Assembly: GCA_022712475.1 (NCBI GenBank)
Contig: JALAGK010000166.1
Location: forward strand, 1 to 6,332
DNA length: 6,332 nt
From: Enterobacteriaceae bacterium
GTDB lineage: Bacteria > Pseudomonadota > Gammaproteobacteria > Enterobacterales > Enterobacteriaceae
Direction: 5' to 3'
The position numbers were made by a program, and so were the translations under genes. Positions 6,331 through 6,332 of this stretch are shown here, piece by piece. The notes below the pieces were generated by a model that was not told where the DNA came from, made no database searches, and worked only from the letters and a program-made list of their open reading frames with translations. How positions within the stretch are numbered: the stretch's first letter is position 1; every line of letters begins with the position of its first letter.

Positions 6331-6332
6331 AC

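Overview
This window carries a stretch of ordinary core chromosome from a member of the Enterobacterales. The proteins are close to those I remember from Escherichia coli but clearly differ in places, mainly in tmcA and bamC, so a non-Escherichia genus of Enterobacteriaceae is likely. The gene order dapA-bamC-purC-ypfJ-tmcA-ypfH, with convergent ypfN, matches the E. coli order. I see no insertion sequence, phage gene, CRISPR array, tRNA or other sign of recent transfer.

Layout. Bases 1-399 are the C-terminal 132 codons of dapA (lysine/diaminopimelate synthesis). The window appears to open exactly on the codon for the catalytic lysine. bamC (417-1445), an outer-membrane lipoprotein of the BAM complex, follows 17 bp later and ends at an intrinsic terminator (1451-1476). 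purC (1532-2245, purine synthesis) stands alone between that terminator and a very strong one (2267-2303). A 181-bp gap then holds two PurR-like 16-mers and a small inverted repeat. Next come ypfJ (2427-3302, membrane-anchored zinc metallopeptidase), tmcA (3306-5333, acetyltransferase of the elongator tRNA-Met wobble cytidine) and ypfH (5406-6107, serine hydrolase). ypfJ and tmcA are separated by only 3 bp. A terminator at 6112-6130 lies between ypfH and the complete leftward gene ypfN (6139-6330, small membrane protein).

The genes share no single pathway. They form at least three transcription units going right (dapA-bamC, purC, ypfJ-tmcA and probably ypfH) and one going left (ypfN). The most interesting point is regulatory. 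No PurR operator is visible upstream of purC, where one would be expected, but a near-consensus PurR site sits 2 bp after the purC stop codon, with a second, weaker one 86 bp further on, upstream of ypfJ. I found no convincing evidence of a previously undescribed system.
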